A stretch of 64,000 bases of DNA from JAWKTT01 sp041398965 (GTDB lineage Bacteria > Planctomycetota > Planctomycetia > Planctomycetales > Planctomycetaceae), in assembly GCA_041398965.1 (NCBI GenBank), contig JAWKTT010000022.1, forward strand, positions 31,237 through 95,236, read 5' to 3'. This document shows positions 37,819-46,813 of the stretch, piece after piece. The notes beneath the pieces are model-generated. The model did not search any database and was not told where the DNA came from. It was given only the letters and a program-made list of their open reading frames with translations. Positions within the stretch are counted from its first letter, which is position 1. Each line of letters opens with the position of its first letter. The position numbers and the translations under genes were made by a program.

Positions 37819-38049
37819 AACTTGCTCACTCTTACTCACGACGTGCGTACGTTTTGATTGGGGGCGGACACTTCGGTTCCACTCTCCTTTCGACTCGTCG
37901 ATCCGATATCAAACCGGTTTCGAGTGGGAGCGAAAGAGGTGAGGAGACGGAACCTTGCGTCGGCTGCGGCTTCTGTGACTTCTTCAACCCCGGTCAACGT
38001 CGACGCACGAACTTGCCGCAGAGTGTCGCCCCCGAATATCTCGTTGGGG

Positions 38050-39504
38050 CTACTTGGTCTCTGCGAAGAGTTGCATGAGCGTCTCGACGATCTTTTCGGA
38101 TGCATGAAGCTCGACATTGTTGGTTCCCATCCACGTCTCATAGCCCCCCAGCTTATGCTGTGCCGGGGTGGGAAGGTAGCCAAAGGAACCGTTCGCCAGT
38201 TCAATCGTGAAGCACTTTTTCAGCGGGCAGGACTCCTTGATCTCTAATCCAATTTCAGTGAAGACTTCGAAGGGAATCGCGGCGATGCCGATGTCGCCGA
38301 TGCGGAGTGTCTGCAACGTGACTGCAACCTCATCGGGAGACGTCGCGAGTCGACGCACTCGACCGGCATAGGTCGTTTCGTGTGTGTGATACGGCTTTTC
38401 CGGGGGATTGTCTTCGATATTCTGGAAGTACGCCAACATCTCTGGTGTCGGCTTTCGCACCTGCAGTGTCAGGTCTCGCGATGCCGCAGCGAGCGAGATG
38501 TCCTGTTGATAGGTGACCGATCGACTCGCCTCGAAAACACGATCGGCCACACGGTGAGCGACCTCCCGCATCTTCTCATACGGTTGATAGCGTTTCTTGG
38601 GGGGATCACGAAAGTTGATATTATTGACGTCGCCACTGGTCCCATTCGACAGAATTCCTACGAACGCTGGAGACTGATCTTTCGTCGCCACCAACTCTGC
38701 AATCCTTTCCGAAAAGATGCCGAAGTAGTCCCCGGAAACGTCACCAGTCGGGACGCCTCCAACGTAATGCAAAGAGTAGTTTGCCAGCAACGCGATCGGT
38801 CGACCGGTACGTGATCGCACGGAAAGGAAGCTGATTTGCGGGTCTATCGGCCCAGCGGGTCGAACGAGCGTTGGGCTACCGGCTGGTGGATTCATCCGCA
38901 CTTCGTCGACTCCACCAAATGGGTTTCGCCGTAGATCGGGGTCAAGAACGTACCAGCGGCGATTGAATAACTCGGAAGGCTCATCAATCGCACCGAAACC
39001 GATCTCAGCCGGTTCGAGATGTCCGATCGCACGTCGCACACTATCGGAAATTCGGCGGGCAAGGAACGATTGGTAGCTTGTCAATTCGACACTCTCTGCG
39101 ACTTTGTTCTCACCGCGAGCCGTCGTCGCTGAGTGCGTGTGTGTGGAGGCGAGCAGGACGTGCGAAGCGGGAATGCCTGTCTCGTCCTGAATCCATCGTT
39201 TCGACTGATCGAAAACTTCTCGTGGAATTCCGACATTGTCGCACAAAACGATCGCGAGCTTCGTTTCGCCCGATGCCAACACGAGACAGCGTGCGTACAG
39301 TTCATCATGAATCTGAGTCGCTGGGGTCGGTTTCCATCCGCCAACAATGAGTTCCCCCAGCGGAGGAGTGATATTGCTGGCGGCTGCCCCGGCTCTTAGT
39401 CCCGCGGGAATTTCGGCATCGACCGCATGACTCTTTGTTGCATGGAGCTGAAACAGACAAATCGCGACGATCGACACGACTCGAAAGACTCGACGAAATA
39501 ACAT
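38050..39504 (-). CDS. Secreted neutral/alkaline ceramidase-like protein
   Basis: Predicted exported hydrolase of the neutral ceramidase family, a fold shared by many planctomycete proteins whose substrates are not known to be ceramide. The ATG at 39502-39504 has GAGGTG before it and yields 484 residues. A signal peptide spans about residues 1-27. Family motifs are GAAASNITPPLGELIVGG near the mature N-terminus, the zinc-site-like STHTHSA, NYSLHYVGG and NGTSGDVNN. It is shorter than classical ~650-residue ceramidases because the C-terminal immunoglobulin-like domain is absent. Monocistronic, convergent with the TPR membrane protein. Confidence 0.85.
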   Translation of the reverse strand: MLFRRVFRVVSIVAICLFQLHATKSHAVDAEIPAGLRAGAAASNITPPLGELIVGGWKPTPATQIHDELYARCLVLASGETKLAIVLCDNVGIPREVFDQSKRWIQDETGIPASHVLLASTHTHSATTARGENKVAESVELTSYQSFLARRISDSVRRAIGHLEPAEIGFGAIDEPSELFNRRWYVLDPDLRRNPFGGVDEVRMNPPAGSPTLVRPAGPIDPQISFLSVRSRTGRPIALLANYSLHYVGGVPTGDVSGDYFGIFSERIAELVATKDQSPAFVGILSNGTSGDVNNINFRDPPKKRYQPYEKMREVAHRVADRVFEASRSVTYQQDISLAAASRDLTLQVRKPTPEMLAYFQNIEDNPPEKPYHTHETTYAGRVRRLATSPDEVAVTLQTLRIGDIGIAAIPFEVFTEIGLEIKESCPLKKCFTIELANGSFGYLPTPAQHKLGGYETWMGTNNVELHASEKIVETLMQLFAETK

Positions 39505-39726
39505 GGAAGCACCTCGGTGAAGATGGGGGCTTGAATTCACCACGTCTTGCAACGTCCGGCATGCCGTAGCGTCGCGCCCCGATCATCTGCCAAGCCGATC
39601 ACCGCTGCAAGTCATCGGTTGGTCGGAACTCTCCAGTTCTTAGAATCAAACTCATGGAAATCGGGAGAGCTTGGCCAGCGTGATCGACGCCTCCAGAGGT
39701 CGGGTCTCAATCATGTTGATTGGAAA

Positions 39727-40395
39727 TTAGGGCATCATCAGACCTTCTCGAATTGCGTAACGTGCGAGTTCGACGCGATCATGAATTCCCAGTTTTTGCA
39801 TGATGCGGTACTTGTGGCTCTCGATGGCTCGCTCTGTCAGGACCATCAGTTTGGCGACCTCCTTAACGCTTGCTCCTCGCGCGAGATGCCGTAAGACAGT
39901 CAGTTGCCGCGTCGTCAGAGTTGCGAGAAATGAAGAGGCCCGCACCCGAAACTGTTTGTTGCTTCGGTTGTATTCGAGCCGATCTGCGATCGGGGCCGAA
40001 AAGTACCAGCCGCCATCACAAACCTGGCGAATCCCTAAGATTAAGTCCGCAGCGAGTCCGCTTTCAATACGTAGCCACGTGCACCGACACGGAGGCTTCT
40101 TCGATAAAGATGTCGGACCAAGACCCCGAGGAAGAAGACGACCTGCGTCGAAGGGGAGTCGCCGGACGATCTCTTCTGCGACCATAAACGAACCCCGACC
40201 AGGGACATCGACATCCATGATGACAACGCGTCAGGTCCCCGACATCAGACGCCAGGCTCTCAGTCCTGCTTCCGTCTGGTGAGACAGGCTGTCGAGTTGG
40301 AAGCCATTTCTGAAGAAAGAGGTCATGAGGGCTTCCCACACGATGGGATGGTCATCAATGACGGCAACCCGGATATTCTTCAGACTAGACGACAT
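39727..40395 (-). pseudogene. NarL/LuxR-type response regulator, receiver domain broken
   Basis: Two-component response regulator remnant. From ATG 40393-40395 the receiver begins IRVAVIDDHPIVWEALM. An in-frame TGA then interrupts at MSGT/RVVIMDVDVPG, where the phospho-acceptor aspartate lies. A frameshift follows at RRLP/STQVV, and the end of the receiver (RVGARGYVLKAD, conserved lysine) is in another frame. The LuxR helix-turn-helix is intact in the last frame (TLTTRQLTVLRHLARGASVK ... ERAIESHKYRIMQKLGI) and stops at 39727. With a stop and two frame changes it cannot make a working regulator unless these are sequencing faults. The nearby SpoIIE-type phosphatase gene could have belonged to the same signalling locus. 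Confidence 0.65.
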
Positions 40396-40828
40396 AGTTT
40401 CGCTCCCGATGTTTCAGTGAGTGACAACTTGCCGGAAGCTCATAACCGCTGGCCTGATCGGGCCAGATGCACGCAAGTCTTTCGACAACCCAGGGCGAGG
40501 AAACTACGCAAGGGACTTGCAGTGGAACAAGTGGGGTGTGCGAGATTTTCATTACCGGAGCCATTCTCGTCCGTCGGCTCTCTCGAGGAGACAATCAACG
40601 AATGGAAAAACCTGCATCAACGCGACAATCTATCGCCATAGCGATGTGGAGCACCGTCTGCGGGCATCCTCCCGATTCCCGAGTGGCAATCGGCAACATT
40701 CGACCGTGAGGCCCTCTGTCTACCGCAGTGAACACGTGTTGTTGTCGGTTCTACGACAACTTGTCGAATCAATGAAGCAACTTTTCATGACAAACGCGGT
40801 GGTCTGACCAGCAGGACTTCGATGGCGG
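40396..40828. other. Intergenic, possibly eroded
   Basis: About 430 bases between two gene wrecks. No protein similarity recognised in any frame. If the regulator once had a partner kinase upstream, nothing recognisable remains. Confidence 0.3.
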
Positions 40829-41071
40829 CTATCCTCTATTTCGCGTGAACTTACGGATGGTCAAATCGTCGAACGAGAAGCCGAGTTTGGGGTTCCCTTT
40901 CTCTTGAGCGATGCGTTCGTGCTGCACATGGATTACTTCGCCCCCATTTGCGACAATCGCTTTGTCGTCGGAGACTGTCACCGAAATGCAATGCCACTCG
41001 CCGTCGTACCCGACATCGCTGCGATCTATTGGTTTGTCTGTGGTAAAACGAAATGCAAGGCCAAGACACTG
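40829..41071 (-). pseudogene. C-terminal fragment of a secreted LamG/DUF1080-like domain
   Basis: A minus-strand frame without a start codon, open from a stop at about 41072 to TAG at 40829-40831. It reads as the final beta strands of a concanavalin-like domain: LAFRFTTDKPIDRSDVGYDG, EWHCISVTVSDDKAIVANGG, then LGFSFDDLTIRKF. Such ends are common in planctomycete secreted proteins with 3-keto-disaccharide hydrolase or LamG-like domains. Only ~80 codons remain, so it is a relic of a larger gene. Confidence 0.4.
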
Positions 41072-41324
41072 TTAAACAGGGAAAGTCACCGTAATGGCGT
41101 GAATTCTTTGGATTATGCTGGATTGTCTTCTGTTCATCTGAGACACTGTTCGAGGAGGTCGGTTCCCTCACTGATCGGGGCCAACGGAAGTTGACAGGAT
41201 CGAAGGGATTTGAGATTGGAGGAGGTGTCCCGTTTTGCGACGATCAGGCCAATTGGAGTGACGGAAATAGTGTCGTTTCCCGCACGCAGAGTGACTCCTC
41301 AGACTTTCATTGAGTTGCTGAGCC

Positions 41325-43535
41325 ATGACGTCCATACAGAAAACAAGCGACATGACGAGCGAATCTGAGAGGTCGCGTCGTGTCGCCGCACTTGCCGTTT
41401 CCGACGCAGCCCGAAGTATGCTCGGTATGCTGAAGAGCCCCAAGGGAGTGATAGCGATTCATCCCAAGGATGGCGGTATGAATTGCACGGTGATCGACTT
41501 GACCGAACCGGTCGTTGCTCAGCGATTTAGAAGAGTGCGGATCGCCGATGGGGCCAAGTCGGAGTCGCTGCTCTCTCCGGAATCGACTGCGATCAATAAT
41601 TCGCCGCATCGATTGCCGGGCGGAATCGAGGTTCCGCGTTCTGTGACGGTCTCAATGGTTGATCCAGCAGGAGAGCGAAGCACGTTTATCGCCGCAGGAA
41701 GACAGAGCGATTACGATGACTCCGATGCAAAATCGCTGCAAGAATATGCTCGTATTCTCATCTCGCAGTCGATTCCGTGGATGGCCGACCTGCGGGGGGA
41801 TGAGGACCACAGTCAATTGTCATTTGCGACTCAATCCAATGGTGTCTTGTCGGAGACTGAAGTGGCCCAAACTGGATTGAGACAGGGGCTTCTGTCTGAA
41901 AACTCCGATACGCTGTCCGAGTTGTCGAGGGCCGAATTAGTGCAATTGCTATTAGACGCCAAAAACTCCCTGCTAGACCGGGATCGGACAATTCAACAGC
42001 TTCACTCTCTATCAGGGGAGACTGGGGCGATTCATGCCGATTTTCGTCTGCAACATCAAGCGATCCTGAATAACTCACCGGCATGCATTTACATCAAAGG
42101 GGTGGACGGGCGCTACGAGTTCATTAACCGACAGTTTGAGGGTTTGTTTCACCTCAGTCTCGCGGAAATCGTCGGCAAGGATGACTTTGACGTCTTTTCT
42201 CGCGATATGGCGGAGGCATTCCGAAAGAATGACCAGCATGTTGCCGCAACCGGTGAGGTTCTACAAATCGAAGAGGTCGCCCCGCATGATGATGGGCCAC
42301 ATACCTACCTCTCGGTCAAGTTCCCCATTTTCGACACGCAGGGGCGTGTCCGTTCGGTTGCTGGAATATCGACCGATATCACCCCCCATGTCCGGATGAA
42401 ACAACATGCCGATGACCTGGGGCAACGCCTGACGCTCATCCTCGATTCTGTTGCTGACGGGGTTATCGGGTTGGATCGGGAAGGGCGACTGACATTCATG
42501 AATGCGGCTGCCGAGTTGATGCTCGGCTGGGCTGAATCAGAACTGCGCGGAGAAATGATCGATACGATCTTGTTGCGATCGACCGTAGGTGGACGATGGA
42601 TTTCGCAGGAATCTCCCGTCATTTCGGCCTTGCGTGAGGGGATCGTTTTTCTCAGTGATGATGATGTTTTTCGGACGAAATCGGGGGGAGAAATTCCTGT
42701 TGAGTATGTCTGTTCGCCCATCATTTCGGACGGGGAAACGTCGGGAATCGTTATCAGTTTTCGTGACAATACCGAGCATCTGGAAAACGAACGAGCTAAG
42801 CGAGAGGCCGCAGAGGCACGCGCTAAAATTCAAGCCATCGAGGTCATTCAACGAGACTTGTTTGCCACCAACACGCACGCTTTGCCCGGATTTGACATCT
42901 TCGCTCGCATCTGGCCCGCGACATTGGTTTCGGGAGACTTTTACGATTTCGCAAAGGGGGATGACGGTAAACTCCTCGTGACCGTAGGGGATGCTTGTGG
43001 TCATGACCTCGCGGCTGCGATCCGCATGGTGGAAACTCGAGCACTGTTGCATGCCTATCTCGATTTTCAGCTTCCACTCGACGAACTTCTCCGGCGCATC
43101 AATAATCGTCTCATGGATGATCCGAAGGGGCGGTTTGTGTCCGTGACCATCGCACAATTGGACCCCGCGAATCGAGAAATGAATTTTCTGGGAGCTGGTC
43201 ACGATGCTGTGATCGTCCGAAAAGATGGCTCGATTGAAACGCTGAGTAGCACGGGAATGCTGTTGGGCATCCTCCTGAACGCGAAGATCGAGGTCCGCCG
43301 CGAAAAATTGGCCCCTGGTGACATTATCGTTTTCGCAACCGATGGGGTCACCGAGGCAACAAATGGCAACAACGTTCAATTTGGCAGGGAACGGCTGATT
43401 AATGTCATTCGCCAGCATGCAGACGAGAGCGCCCAAAAAATCACCGGGGCTATTTACGACGCAATTGCCTCGTTTTCTGGCGGTGCTCATGCGAAAGATG
43501 ACATCACGATTGCCGTCGTTCGGTCCCTTGACTAA
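41325..43535 (+). CDS. PAS-PAS-SpoIIE (PP2C) serine phosphatase
   Basis: Sensor phosphatase of the RsbU/SpoIIE type, expected to dephosphorylate an anti-sigma-factor antagonist or similar phosphoserine protein. It has 736 residues: an N-terminal region with no clear family (1-200), short coiled coil (200-235), PAS domain 1 (about 245-355, ending GISTDITPHVRM), PAS domain 2 (about 370-485, ending ISFRDNTEH), a linking helix, and a PP2C domain (520-736). Metal-binding motifs are VSGDFYDF (D538), VGDACGHDLAAA (555-565), FATDGVTEA and KDDITIAVV. No transmembrane segment, so the signal is cytoplasmic. Its target is not in the window; the regulator wreck lies 930 bases upstream. Confidence 0.88.
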   Translation: MTSIQKTSDMTSESERSRRVAALAVSDAARSMLGMLKSPKGVIAIHPKDGGMNCTVIDLTEPVVAQRFRRVRIADGAKSESLLSPESTAINNSPHRLPGGIEVPRSVTVSMVDPAGERSTFIAAGRQSDYDDSDAKSLQEYARILISQSIPWMADLRGDEDHSQLSFATQSNGVLSETEVAQTGLRQGLLSENSDTLSELSRAELVQLLLDAKNSLLDRDRTIQQLHSLSGETGAIHADFRLQHQAILNNSPACIYIKGVDGRYEFINRQFEGLFHLSLAEIVGKDDFDVFSRDMAEAFRKNDQHVAATGEVLQIEEVAPHDDGPHTYLSVKFPIFDTQGRVRSVAGISTDITPHVRMKQHADDLGQRLTLILDSVADGVIGLDREGRLTFMNAAAELMLGWAESELRGEMIDTILLRSTVGGRWISQESPVISALREGIVFLSDDDVFRTKSGGEIPVEYVCSPIISDGETSGIVISFRDNTEHLENERAKREAAEARAKIQAIEVIQRDLFATNTHALPGFDIFARIWPATLVSGDFYDFAKGDDGKLLVTVGDACGHDLAAAIRMVETRALLHAYLDFQLPLDELLRRINNRLMDDPKGRFVSVTIAQLDPANREMNFLGAGHDAVIVRKDGSIETLSSTGMLLGILLNAKIEVRREKLAPGDIIVFATDGVTEATNGNNVQFGRERLINVIRQHADESAQKITGAIYDAIASFSGGAHAKDDITIAVVRSLD

Positions 43536-44056
43536 GGCAGGCTAGCTCACACTGAACTTTAGTACAGTTGCCAGGGTGGATATTGCCTTTTGCCCCGGTA
43601 AGCCGGAGTATGTAGCCGTTACGACTTGCCAGAAACACGAGACTTGTCTGCTTCATTTTCCCTGCCTTTCGGCTTTCTGGGAATGTTCAGGATGGCGTTG
43701 TCAGCCAACGTAGAGCGATGTACTCGTTTGAAATGACGTCGGCTTTTTCCCGAATTGTCCCTTCGATTTCTCGTTTCGACAATTAGAATTAGGTGCTTCA
43801 CATGGTAATCGTTGCGATTTGAGGAGGCTATGAACCCTCACAGCCCTGTTTAGTATTGCTTCGGTGTAGTGCAACACTGCGCATAAAAGACTGCAAACCA
43901 CAACCCTCACTTGGTGCTGCTTGGCGAATATCTACTAAATGTGAGAAACGGAAGGCTGAAATGACGAGTTAATTGAATTCTCTGCTTCTAACGATAGCCT
44001 ACAGGCTGTTACCACCGCGAGTGGAGTAAAGTTTGTCAAAAGTGGAGAGACCTGTT
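43536..44056. other. Intergenic, no gene seen
   Basis: About 520 bases, more AT-rich than the surroundings, before the AT-hook protein gene. It probably carries that gene's promoter; no clear -10/-35 could be fixed. GGAGAGA at about 44043-44049 is the ribosome-binding site for ATG 44057. Confidence 0.35.
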
Positions 44057-44527
44057 ATGGCGAAGAAAAAGGCTGCGAAGTCCGGGTTCAATATGTCGGC
44101 TGCCATTCGTGCTGCGTTGGAAGCGAATAACGACGCATCGAATAAGGAAGCCTTGGATGCCGTCCAGGCGGCCAACCCCGGTGTCGACATTAACGTCAAC
44201 TCGTTCGGAGTTGCCTTGTCTGGTCTTCGTAAGAAGATGGGCATTTCCAAAGGCCCGGGACGTAAGAAGAAAGTTCTGGTCAAGAAGCCAGCGGCAGCAA
44301 CCGCGACTGGTGCTCCGAAGCGCGCAGGACGCCCCAAGGGGTCAAAGAACAAAAAGAAGGCAGTTACCAAGGCTGTTCCCGCCGTTTCAGTTGCAGCTAA
44401 GACTTCGGGCAGCGCCGCCGTTGTCAGCATTCAGGCGCTTCAAGCAGCACGTAAGTTCGTCAGTGAACTTGGGAACGCAGACAATGCCATCGCTGCCATT
44501 CGCCAGCTGACTGAGTTGCAGATGTAG
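44057..44527 (+). CDS. Lysine-rich AT-hook, histone-H1-like DNA-binding protein
   Basis: Small basic protein of 156 residues. The ATG at 44057 follows GGAGAGA; an upstream TTG frame start (44033) is not needed. Three parts are visible: a helical N-terminal module (SAAIRAALEANNDASNKEAL ... NPGVDINVNSFGVALSGLRK, residues ~10-65), then a Lys/Ala/Pro-rich linker with an AT-hook-like core RAGRPKGSKNKKK (about 97-109), and a short C-terminal helix. Proteins of this type are frequent in planctomycetes and may act in nucleoid structure or regulation. No partner gene is adjacent. Confidence 0.8.
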   Translation: MAKKKAAKSGFNMSAAIRAALEANNDASNKEALDAVQAANPGVDINVNSFGVALSGLRKKMGISKGPGRKKKVLVKKPAAATATGAPKRAGRPKGSKNKKKAVTKAVPAVSVAAKTSGSAAVVSIQALQAARKFVSELGNADNAIAAIRQLTELQM

Positions 44528-44727
44528 TTGACATTCCCAGTCGTCAGGTGAACCGTGTTGATTACGGTCGCTCACTTGCGTCGACAGGGGGATGTGCTTC
44601 ATCATGATGAGGTCTCTCTTCTCGAACGGCAAATCTCCGTTCGAGGAGAGCCAGGCCCCACTTGCGACTAGGCTGTGTAGTCGTCGGCGGTAGTCGGTCC
44701 TCTATTGCAGTTCCATCGGCGAGTTCG

Positions 44728-45681
44728 ATGCAAACAAAAGTTGGCTTTGAGAATCCAGAGGCTTACTCTGGAGGATGCCTCTCGATCGGAAATTTCGATG
44801 GAGTTCATCGCGGGCATCAGCGAATGCTGCATTCGCTAGTCAGCATGTCGAGACGATATGGTGTCCCCGCGGTTGTCATGACATTTGACCCGCCTCCAAT
44901 CGCGATCCTCTCGCCCGGCCTCACACCTCCAGCCATCACCAGTGCGGCTCAGAAGCAGGAACTCATTGCCAAGTGCGGCGTCGATTGTCTAATTATCTAT
45001 CCGACCAACCGGACATTACTGGGAATGTCTCCTGGCGATTTCTTTCACGAGATTGTTCAGAAACAGGTTGCGGCGCGTGGGATTGTTGAGGGGCCGAATT
45101 TCTATTTCGGGAAGAACCGTGCTGGAACGGTTCATGTTTTACAGGAACTCGGTGCAGCGTCGGGAATTGATGTCGAGATTGTCCCCCCGCTGCAAGTCGA
45201 ATCGGGACTGATCTCGTCGACTGCCATTCGTCAAGCGATTTCGGCTGGCGATGTCATCGCGGCTCATGTGATGCTGGGACGACCTTATCAGATTCATGGG
45301 ACTGTCTCGCCAGGTGCTCAGCGAGGGCGCGAACTTGGATTCCCCACCGCCAATTTGGAGCGGGTCGTTACGCTTCTGCCAGCAGAAGGCGTTTATTCCG
45401 GGGTATCGACCGTTCGGGGAGAACGCTACCCAGCAGCCATTCACATCGGCCCCAATCCGACTTTTCATGACGAGATGCAGAAGCTCGAAGTCCATCTGAT
45501 TGGATTCGAGGGGGAAATCTATGGGGAAACCATGGCTGTCGATTTCCTCCGAAAGATCAGGGACTTGCAAACCTTTGCGGGTCGCGAAACCCTGATCGAA
45601 CAGTTGCGACAGGATATTGACTTGGCAACGAAGTATGCTAATGAGGAACTCTCAACCGGGACTGGGGCGTCCGCTCATTAG
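44728..45681 (+). CDS. ribF: Bifunctional riboflavin kinase / FAD synthetase
   Basis: Makes FMN and then FAD from riboflavin in the cytoplasm. It has 317 residues from ATG 44728, the usual length; the frame extends upstream to a TTG at 44662 but the family begins close to QTKVGFENPEAYSG. The N-terminal nucleotidyltransferase domain has SIGNFDGVHRGHQ and the loop SSTAIRQAI; the C-terminal flavokinase domain has GRELGFPTANL, EGVYSGV and IHIGPNPTF. No riboflavin operon or FMN riboswitch is seen around it. A strong hairpin lies 155 bases downstream between it and a convergent gene. Confidence 0.95.
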   Translation: MQTKVGFENPEAYSGGCLSIGNFDGVHRGHQRMLHSLVSMSRRYGVPAVVMTFDPPPIAILSPGLTPPAITSAAQKQELIAKCGVDCLIIYPTNRTLLGMSPGDFFHEIVQKQVAARGIVEGPNFYFGKNRAGTVHVLQELGAASGIDVEIVPPLQVESGLISSTAIRQAISAGDVIAAHVMLGRPYQIHGTVSPGAQRGRELGFPTANLERVVTLLPAEGVYSGVSTVRGERYPAAIHIGPNPTFHDEMQKLEVHLIGFEGEIYGETMAVDFLRKIRDLQTFAGRETLIEQLRQDIDLATKYANEELSTGTGASAH

Positions 45682-45835
45682 GATGGGTGGCTCAGTGGTC
45701 ATGCTTCAAGGATGGCAAGATATCGTGGGGGCCATTCGATGCGAACCATCGCTTGGGGGCGAAGGTGTGCATTATTGTCGTGTGGCGACTTGAAGTGTTT
45801 ATTGTCGAGTGAGTGACCTATGTCTCAATGAAAAT

Positions 45836-45868
45836 GGACCCGGAAAGGTGCGAGGCCTTTCCGGGTCC
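45836..45868 (-). terminator. Strong hairpin terminator between ribF and the Cys-rich gene
   Basis: Perfect 13-bp stem GGACCCGGAAAGG / CCTTTCCGGGTCC with a 7-base loop. On the minus strand the stem is followed by ATTTTC, so it fits best as the terminator of the Cys-rich gene that ends at 45944; it may also stop ribF transcripts. Confidence 0.7.
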
Positions 45869-45943
45869 GGCAGTTTCTCTCGGCCGATTCAGCAGAACTG
45901 ATCCGACTCCGAGACAATTCCCTCAAGAGGGTTTCACGCTACA

Positions 45944-46429
45944 TTAGTTGCAGCAGGTCTTGCCGCATGGAGCTGCACAGCTTGGGCCACAAGGAGCGGC
46001 ACAGCTTGGGCCACAGTTTGGTCCGCAAGGAGCGGCACAAGTTGGGGCACAGCTAGGAGCACAGCTTGGAGCACAGCATTCGACCTTGCAAGAGGTCTTC
46101 TTGCGGCAGCACTTCTTGAACCAGTCCATCAGCCCGTGATGACGCTTTGGAGCTGAGCAGCTCGTTGGGCAGCAGCAATCGGCGGGGGCTGGAGCACAGC
46201 AGCTTGGTGCTGGTGCACAGCACTGAGGTGCTGCACAGGTTGGTGCAGCGTTGCAGCACGAAGGTGCCGCACACGATGGTCCGCATGGTGCAGCGCACGA
46301 TGGCCCTGCGTTGCAGCAAGTCGTTGGGGCGCAGCTGGGCGTCGACTTACACTTGCTAAACAGTCCTGCATCTGCCGAACTCATGCTCATGGCGAGCACC
46401 AAACCGGCAATCATTGTCGTCCACTTCAT
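45944..46429 (-). CDS. Secreted cysteine-rich repeat protein
   Basis: Exported 161-residue protein with 34 cysteines, all after the signal peptide. The signal spans residues 1-21 (hydrophobic MIAGLVLAMSMSSADA). The mature part is made of Cys/Ala/Pro/Gly repeats such as CAAPCGPSC and CCAPAPS, in two blocks (about 33-93 and 118-161) separated by a basic, Lys/Arg-rich stretch with HHGLMDWFKKCC (about 95-115). AGGAGAC lies just before the ATG. At DNA level the C-terminal block is a tandem repeat of about 30 bases. Nothing in it suggests an enzyme; dense disulfide crosslinking in the envelope or metal binding are the plausible roles. A strong terminator follows. Confidence 0.8.
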   Translation of the reverse strand: MKWTTMIAGLVLAMSMSSADAGLFSKCKSTPSCAPTTCCNAGPSCAAPCGPSCAAPSCCNAAPTCAAPQCCAPAPSCCAPAPADCCCPTSCSAPKRHHGLMDWFKKCCRKKTSCKVECCAPSCAPSCAPTCAAPCGPNCGPSCAAPCGPSCAAPCGKTCCN

Positions 46430-46463
46430 AGTTAGTCTCCTGACTTGTTCCGGGGTTGCGGGT

Positions 46464-46589
46464 TCACTCTGTTGATGTCAGCTCGGAGCTCACGGCCAAA
46501 CACCGCAGCGTGTCCCCAATCACATAGACGTCTTGTGGGTCCACCTGCCGTATAGAATCGGATTTCCTGACGTCGACCTTGCGGCACAT
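46464..46589 (-). CDS. Possible small ORF upstream of the Cys-rich gene
   Basis: A 41-codon frame (ATG 46587-46589, stop 46464-46466; a TTG start at 46602-46604 is also possible). The product would contain DVRKSDSIRQVDPQDVYVIG and CLAVSSELTSTE, with an even residue composition like a real protein. It ends 34 bases before the Cys-rich ATG. There is no clear ribosome-binding site and no family match, so it may be chance or a decayed gene end. Confidence 0.2.
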   Translation of the reverse strand: MCRKVDVRKSDSIRQVDPQDVYVIGDTLRCLAVSSELTSTE

Positions 46590-46813
46590 TCTGCCGAAAC
46601 TCAATTTCTTCGTGCGGCCCGATCACCAAGGGCCACTTAGGTAAGATGGGACGATTGTGCCAGGGTGAAGCGATTCGATCAGTCGGGATCGCGGCCTCGC
46701 GGTTCGCAGAATCGCAGCTTTTTGACTGAAGTCTGACAACTCAACAGTCCTGGTGCTATCTGTTACTATCTTGCGGTGATCGCCTAGTCATCGGAAGGCT
46801 GAGGCCATTCTTA
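46590..46813. other. Divergent intergenic region
   Basis: Between the minus-strand Cys-rich unit and the plus-strand membrane protein; presumably contains both promoters. No motif could be fixed. Confidence 0.25.

Noticed and set aside
42537..43490. Minus-strand 317-codon frame opposite the SpoIIE phosphatase
   Set aside because: Antisense to conserved PP2C coding; no motif.
45948..46380. Tandem DNA repeat as a CRISPR array
   Set aside because: The repeats encode the Cys-rich protein in frame; there are no unique spacers and no cas genes.
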